From positions 20,150,001-20,214,000 of the forward strand of contig NC_135240.1 of NCBI RefSeq assembly GCF_947623445.1: 64,000 nucleotides of DNA. Direction: 5' to 3'. The DNA is from Clavelina lepadiformis. Its lineage: Eukaryota; Chordata; Ascidiacea; Aplousobranchia; Clavelinidae. The position numbers were made by a program, and so were the translations under genes. Under the pieces are notes generated by a model that was not told where the DNA came from, made no database searches, and was given only the letters and a program-made list of their open reading frames with translations. Each line of letters begins with the position of its first letter. Positions within the stretch are counted from its first letter, which is position 1. Of this stretch, positions 60,640-64,000 are shown in pieces.

Positions 60640-60645
60640 TTTATT
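60640..60645 (-). terminator. Polyadenylation signal of the tropomyosin gene
   Basis: TTTATT on the plus strand reads AATAAA on the minus strand, about 40 nt past the tropomyosin stop codon. Cleavage would fall within the 3' end of copy 8. Confidence 0.6.
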
Positions 60646-60683
60646 ACATTCAAAAATGGCTCCGTGCAATAAGGCAGAAAAAG

Positions 60684-63361
60684 TTACATTTCTCCAATTC
60701 CTTGAAGAGTGATATCCATGTCTTCAGATATAGCCTTTAGCTTGCATTTTTCGGAATACAAACAATCTGTGTTAGGTCAAACCAACAAAACTTTTATGTG
60801 CATTGGGTAAAAAAGGACAAAAGCGCCAGTAAGATTATGCTTGCTTTTTTGATGATGCAGTTCACAGTGAAGTAAATTAGGCAAATCAAATCAAATCAAA
60901 ATCGGTGCTTGGTGCTTAAGCTGTACGTTATTTCAGCATTTAATGAAATTAATATGTGCAAAGTAAAAATGAAAATGACATGACGGTGACTTTAATAAGC
61001 AGAGATGTCTTCGTTGAAGTTGCGCATGCGCATTTTTTGCTTGTATAACTCATCTGAAAATCAGTAGTCGTGAAGTTCATGATAAAGCATACATGGTTCC
61101 AGCTAAGCATGCATAAATGATCCATTTGCAAAGATGCATTTAACCATAAACTAACGTTACCCGTTATGCTAGGCTATACAATTACTGGCTGAAGATCAAT
61201 GAAGCGATAACGTGTAAAAATGGGTGGTACGGGCAGCGATGTGATGTAAAAAACTCGTGCACAAGGACAACCACCTTACCTTCAAGCTCGTCGATGTTCT
61301 TCTCCAGTTTAACTACAGTTTTCTCAGCAAATTCAGCTCTCGTTTCGGACTGATAAAATCAAGAGAAAAAATATGTCAGGGCTTTGTTAAATTATCTTCG
61401 CTAATACGAGCACGCCTCCGGCACATTACGAAGTCGCCATGTGGTACAACCTTTTGTGGCGGACAGAATGCAAACATTACCCGGCACGTCAAAATCAAAC
61501 ACGAAACTGAACAAGCAATTTTTCCAATAGACTTACATCCTTCAATTTGTCGCTGAGTGTTTTGATTTCTTCCTCATAGCAGCGTTCCTTCGCCGAATAC
61601 TGAGAGGTCAAACATACGAAGTCACATAAATTTTAAAACTTTTAGGAACAATACAATCTAACCGCACTATTACAACATACGTAATGATAAAACGCTGTTA
61701 CAGATTACGATCACGTGAAAAATAACATTACCTTTTCCGAAGCAGCTTCCAGGGATTTGAGGTTGTTTGCTACAACTTTTAACTCTTCCTCGAGTTCTCC
61801 CGCCTTGCTGCGTGTTGCAAAACGTACTTGTGTAAAAATGATGCACACTATTGAACAATCTACAGTGGACGTTTAACAGAGAAGTACCAAAGATCATTTC
61901 AAAACAACCGGAACATCCGGTATCAGCCACGCTTACGGACAACTTACTTTTCAGCAAGTTCAGCTCTCTCTTCACCGCGTTCAAGTTCTGCCTCGACCAT
62001 GACCAGTTTTCTCGCAACTTCCTCATACTTCCTGTCAGCATCTTCAGCGATGTTCTTCGCCTCGTTCAGCTGGATCTCCTGCATTTCCAACCTCTCTTCA
62101 TCCTTTAAGGATCGGTTTTCAATGACCTTGCGCCCTCTACGGATAAAATGGATTTGATTGTTGTGAACTACCAAAAACCAGTTGCAATGAAAGCGCTACA
62201 TATTATGTTGACTGAATTCGCAATAAATTGAATGCTTTCGTACATTGTACGGAGATATTGACAAATTAAAAGTTAATTGCTTTTCTATATGAATTTTGAA
62301 TTCATCGGTTGATAAATATTTATTATTTTAGGCCGATAGTAACTGCGTTTGTAGTCAAAATAAAATTCGAATAACATCAACACGAGACATCAATTCACTT
62401 AAAACAAGAACCCACCGTTCGCTCTCGTCTGCTGCTTTTTCAGCCTCCTCCAACTTTTGCAAGGAGATAGTGAGTCTTTCCTGTGCACGGTCAAGTTCTT
62501 CTTCAACTAAAGTGATTCTTCGGTTCAAGGAAGCTACTTCTTGCTCGGCCTTAACGTTACAAAATTACAAGATACAGCAAACTGATTTCGTGTTACCAGA
62601 GTTAATCTACAGAAAATGATTTTTTGCAAAAGAATTAAATTAACTCAATGTTTTGCTGTCGCGATAGATGAAAACCGACGCGCATTTAAAACATTGGAAA
62701 ATGTTTTCTGTAGCAAACGAAACAACCTAATCCCGCAGCTGTTAAAGACTTCAACGTAGGCATGACCGCGCACGAACAACTGTTGCATGACGTCACACAT
62801 CGCCTTAACGCCATCGTCATGCCTATTGAATTTTAGTAATCGCCTTCTTATACAGTAAAGGGTGGCATTTGCGAGCAATCTTGACAAACATACTGCAACA
62901 ATATTGTTATTGAAAAATAATAAAATTACATCAGTAGCTTTCTTCTCAGCGGTTTCAAGGTCATCGTTGGCAGATCGGAGTTTTTCTTGAGAGTTGTCAA
63001 GTTCGTCTTCGGTGGCTTTCAATCTCTTCTGATTGCCTTGAACTTCTTCTTCAAACTTTCAAACGCAAAACAAAATTTAAACATTTTTCTCCCTCAGTTA
63101 AGATTCATCAATCTTTTCAAACATAAATATATTCCACAATATGCGAAACTTCATGAGCTAAATAGTATTAGCGCCACTGATATCACCAGTAACACTATGT
63201 CAGTAACCTTTATAACGTCACCATTACATAAGCATGTTCAAACTTACTTGCAAGACTTTGTCTTCCGCACTCTTCTTGTCTGCTTCGGCTTGTTCAGCTC
63301 TGTCTATAGCATTTTCCTTATCCAATTTAAGCATGGTCATTTTCTTTTTAATGGCCTCCAT
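60684..63361 (-). CDS. Tropomyosin
   Basis: An actin-filament coiled-coil protein regulating myosin access. On the minus strand, exons in order are 63361-63248, 63055-62930, 62549-62416, 62136-61948, 61807-61732, 61599-61537, 61349-61280 and 60766-60684. They sum to 855 nt, exactly 284 residues, the canonical muscle length. The start [20 protein letters not shown] matches muscle-type exon 1a. Exon lengths 114, 126, 134, 189, 76, 63, 70 and 83 equal the vertebrate gene, except that vertebrate exons 4 and 5 (118 + 71) are one exon here. Later landmarks are [34 protein letters not shown] and [16 protein letters not shown]. The C-terminus ([17 protein letters not shown]) departs from the usual LDHALNDMTS ending. 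No alternative exon 6 or 9 was seen. Expression in muscle is expected from the family. Confidence 0.97.
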
Positions 63362-63490
63362 TTTTGCTTAATTTCTTTTGACTTCTCGAAGGAAAAATAC
63401 AAATTCCCTAACTGGGTTGAATAGACAACGAGCCGAAAATGATCACCGAAAGCAGATTCCAAAGTCAATCGAATTGCGAATTGCCTTATT

Positions 63491-63499
63491 CCTTTTATG
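63491..63499 (-). promoter_or_regulatory. Possible TATA box of the tropomyosin gene
   Basis: On the minus strand this reads CATAAAAGG, about 135 nt before the ATG, giving a 5' UTR of roughly 100 nt if used. It is the only TATA-like site close upstream that I noted. Confidence 0.4.
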
Positions 63500-64000
63500 C
63501 AGTTACGTGTGTCTTTTTTCTCTTACTTAGAATGACCAAACGTCTATTTTAGTAATCACTGCACTCAGATAAGAACTGTCTACAGCGTGTGACGTTTAAC
63601 AGAGCCTGACAGCTGTTTACGCCCGTCAAACGGCTTGCGCCTGTCGTCTTAGAGAAGTCAACTCCGCTATGCAGTTTGCTCTATTTGATACTTTTTGAAG
63701 TGCACGGCGAACATGGCATAAATTTGCTAGATTAGCCTACAGTTGAAATATGTTAACTATCACCCAATAACAACATCAGCAATCGCGCCGGCAAGGCCAC
63801 GATGCTTGCTCAAATTCCTAAGAGAGCTATTTTCGTAAGAGAAGTTTCATACCAAGGTATTAATGACGAACTATTTTGTGTTTGTTCTCTATCAAAGCTT
63901 AAAATCGCGTATGATTTGGATCGTTCCGCCAAACAAAACCACAAAGCTTATATATCGTTTGATAGAAATCTATGTTCAAAACCAAAATCCATTGCAGCTC
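63500..64000 (-). promoter_or_regulatory. Upstream region of the tropomyosin gene
   Basis: Likely promoter-proximal DNA. It contains one CAGCTG E-box (63610-63615), the type bound by muscle bHLH factors, about 115 nt beyond the TATA-like site. A six-base site can occur by chance. No gene is visible in this stretch. Confidence 0.3.

Overview
The window looks like a piece of a tunicate (ascidian) nuclear genome. The evidence is AT-rich DNA, short introns with GT-AG borders, TATA promoters and AATAAA signals. It also has a chordate-type tropomyosin gene whose exon lengths match the vertebrate gene, and an animal kinesin-14 of the KinC/KCBP type. Genus is not fixed; Ciona or a relative is an inference.

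Layout. (1) 132-21166, + strand: the 3' part of a minus-end-type kinesin-14 gene (21 exons and 934 codons visible; the 5' end lies outside). (2) 14104-60342, + strand: seven complete genes and one broken copy of an unrecognised family of secreted proteins, here copies 1-8. Copy 1 lies wholly inside a 6.2-kb intron of the kinesin gene; copies 2-8 form a tandem array downstream. (3) 60684-63361, - strand: a complete 284-residue tropomyosin gene converging tail-to-tail on copy 8. Between the copies lie a decayed LINE (31980-33010), a virus-like Polinton-type fossil (39990-41700), a transposon-like gene copy (43916-45118, -), tRNA-derived SINE-like pieces and a hAT-like end.

The secreted family is the unusual content. 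Each complete copy has a TATA box, usually an untranslated first exon, then four coding exons separated only by phase-1 introns. The exons encode, in order: signal peptide and short conserved peptide; a four-cysteine domain (C-x5-C-x5-C...C); a long repeat exon; and a short C-terminal exon of the same repeat type ending in Gly. The repeat unit, about 35-40 residues, alternates 7-8-residue Leu/Ile runs with Gly-rich turns and Asp/Asn/Ser turns that often carry N-glycosylation sequons. I do not recognise the family. An extracellular, possibly fibre-, coat- or adhesive-forming role is inference.

Five of the seven complete copies (1, 2, 3, 4, 6) carry in the 3' UTR a conserved element of about 65 nt that folds as a three-way junction. 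The bases of its hairpins change in compensating ways while the junction bases stay fixed, which points to a structured RNA. Copies 7 and 8 lack it. This element, together with the gene family, is the best candidate for an undescribed system here.
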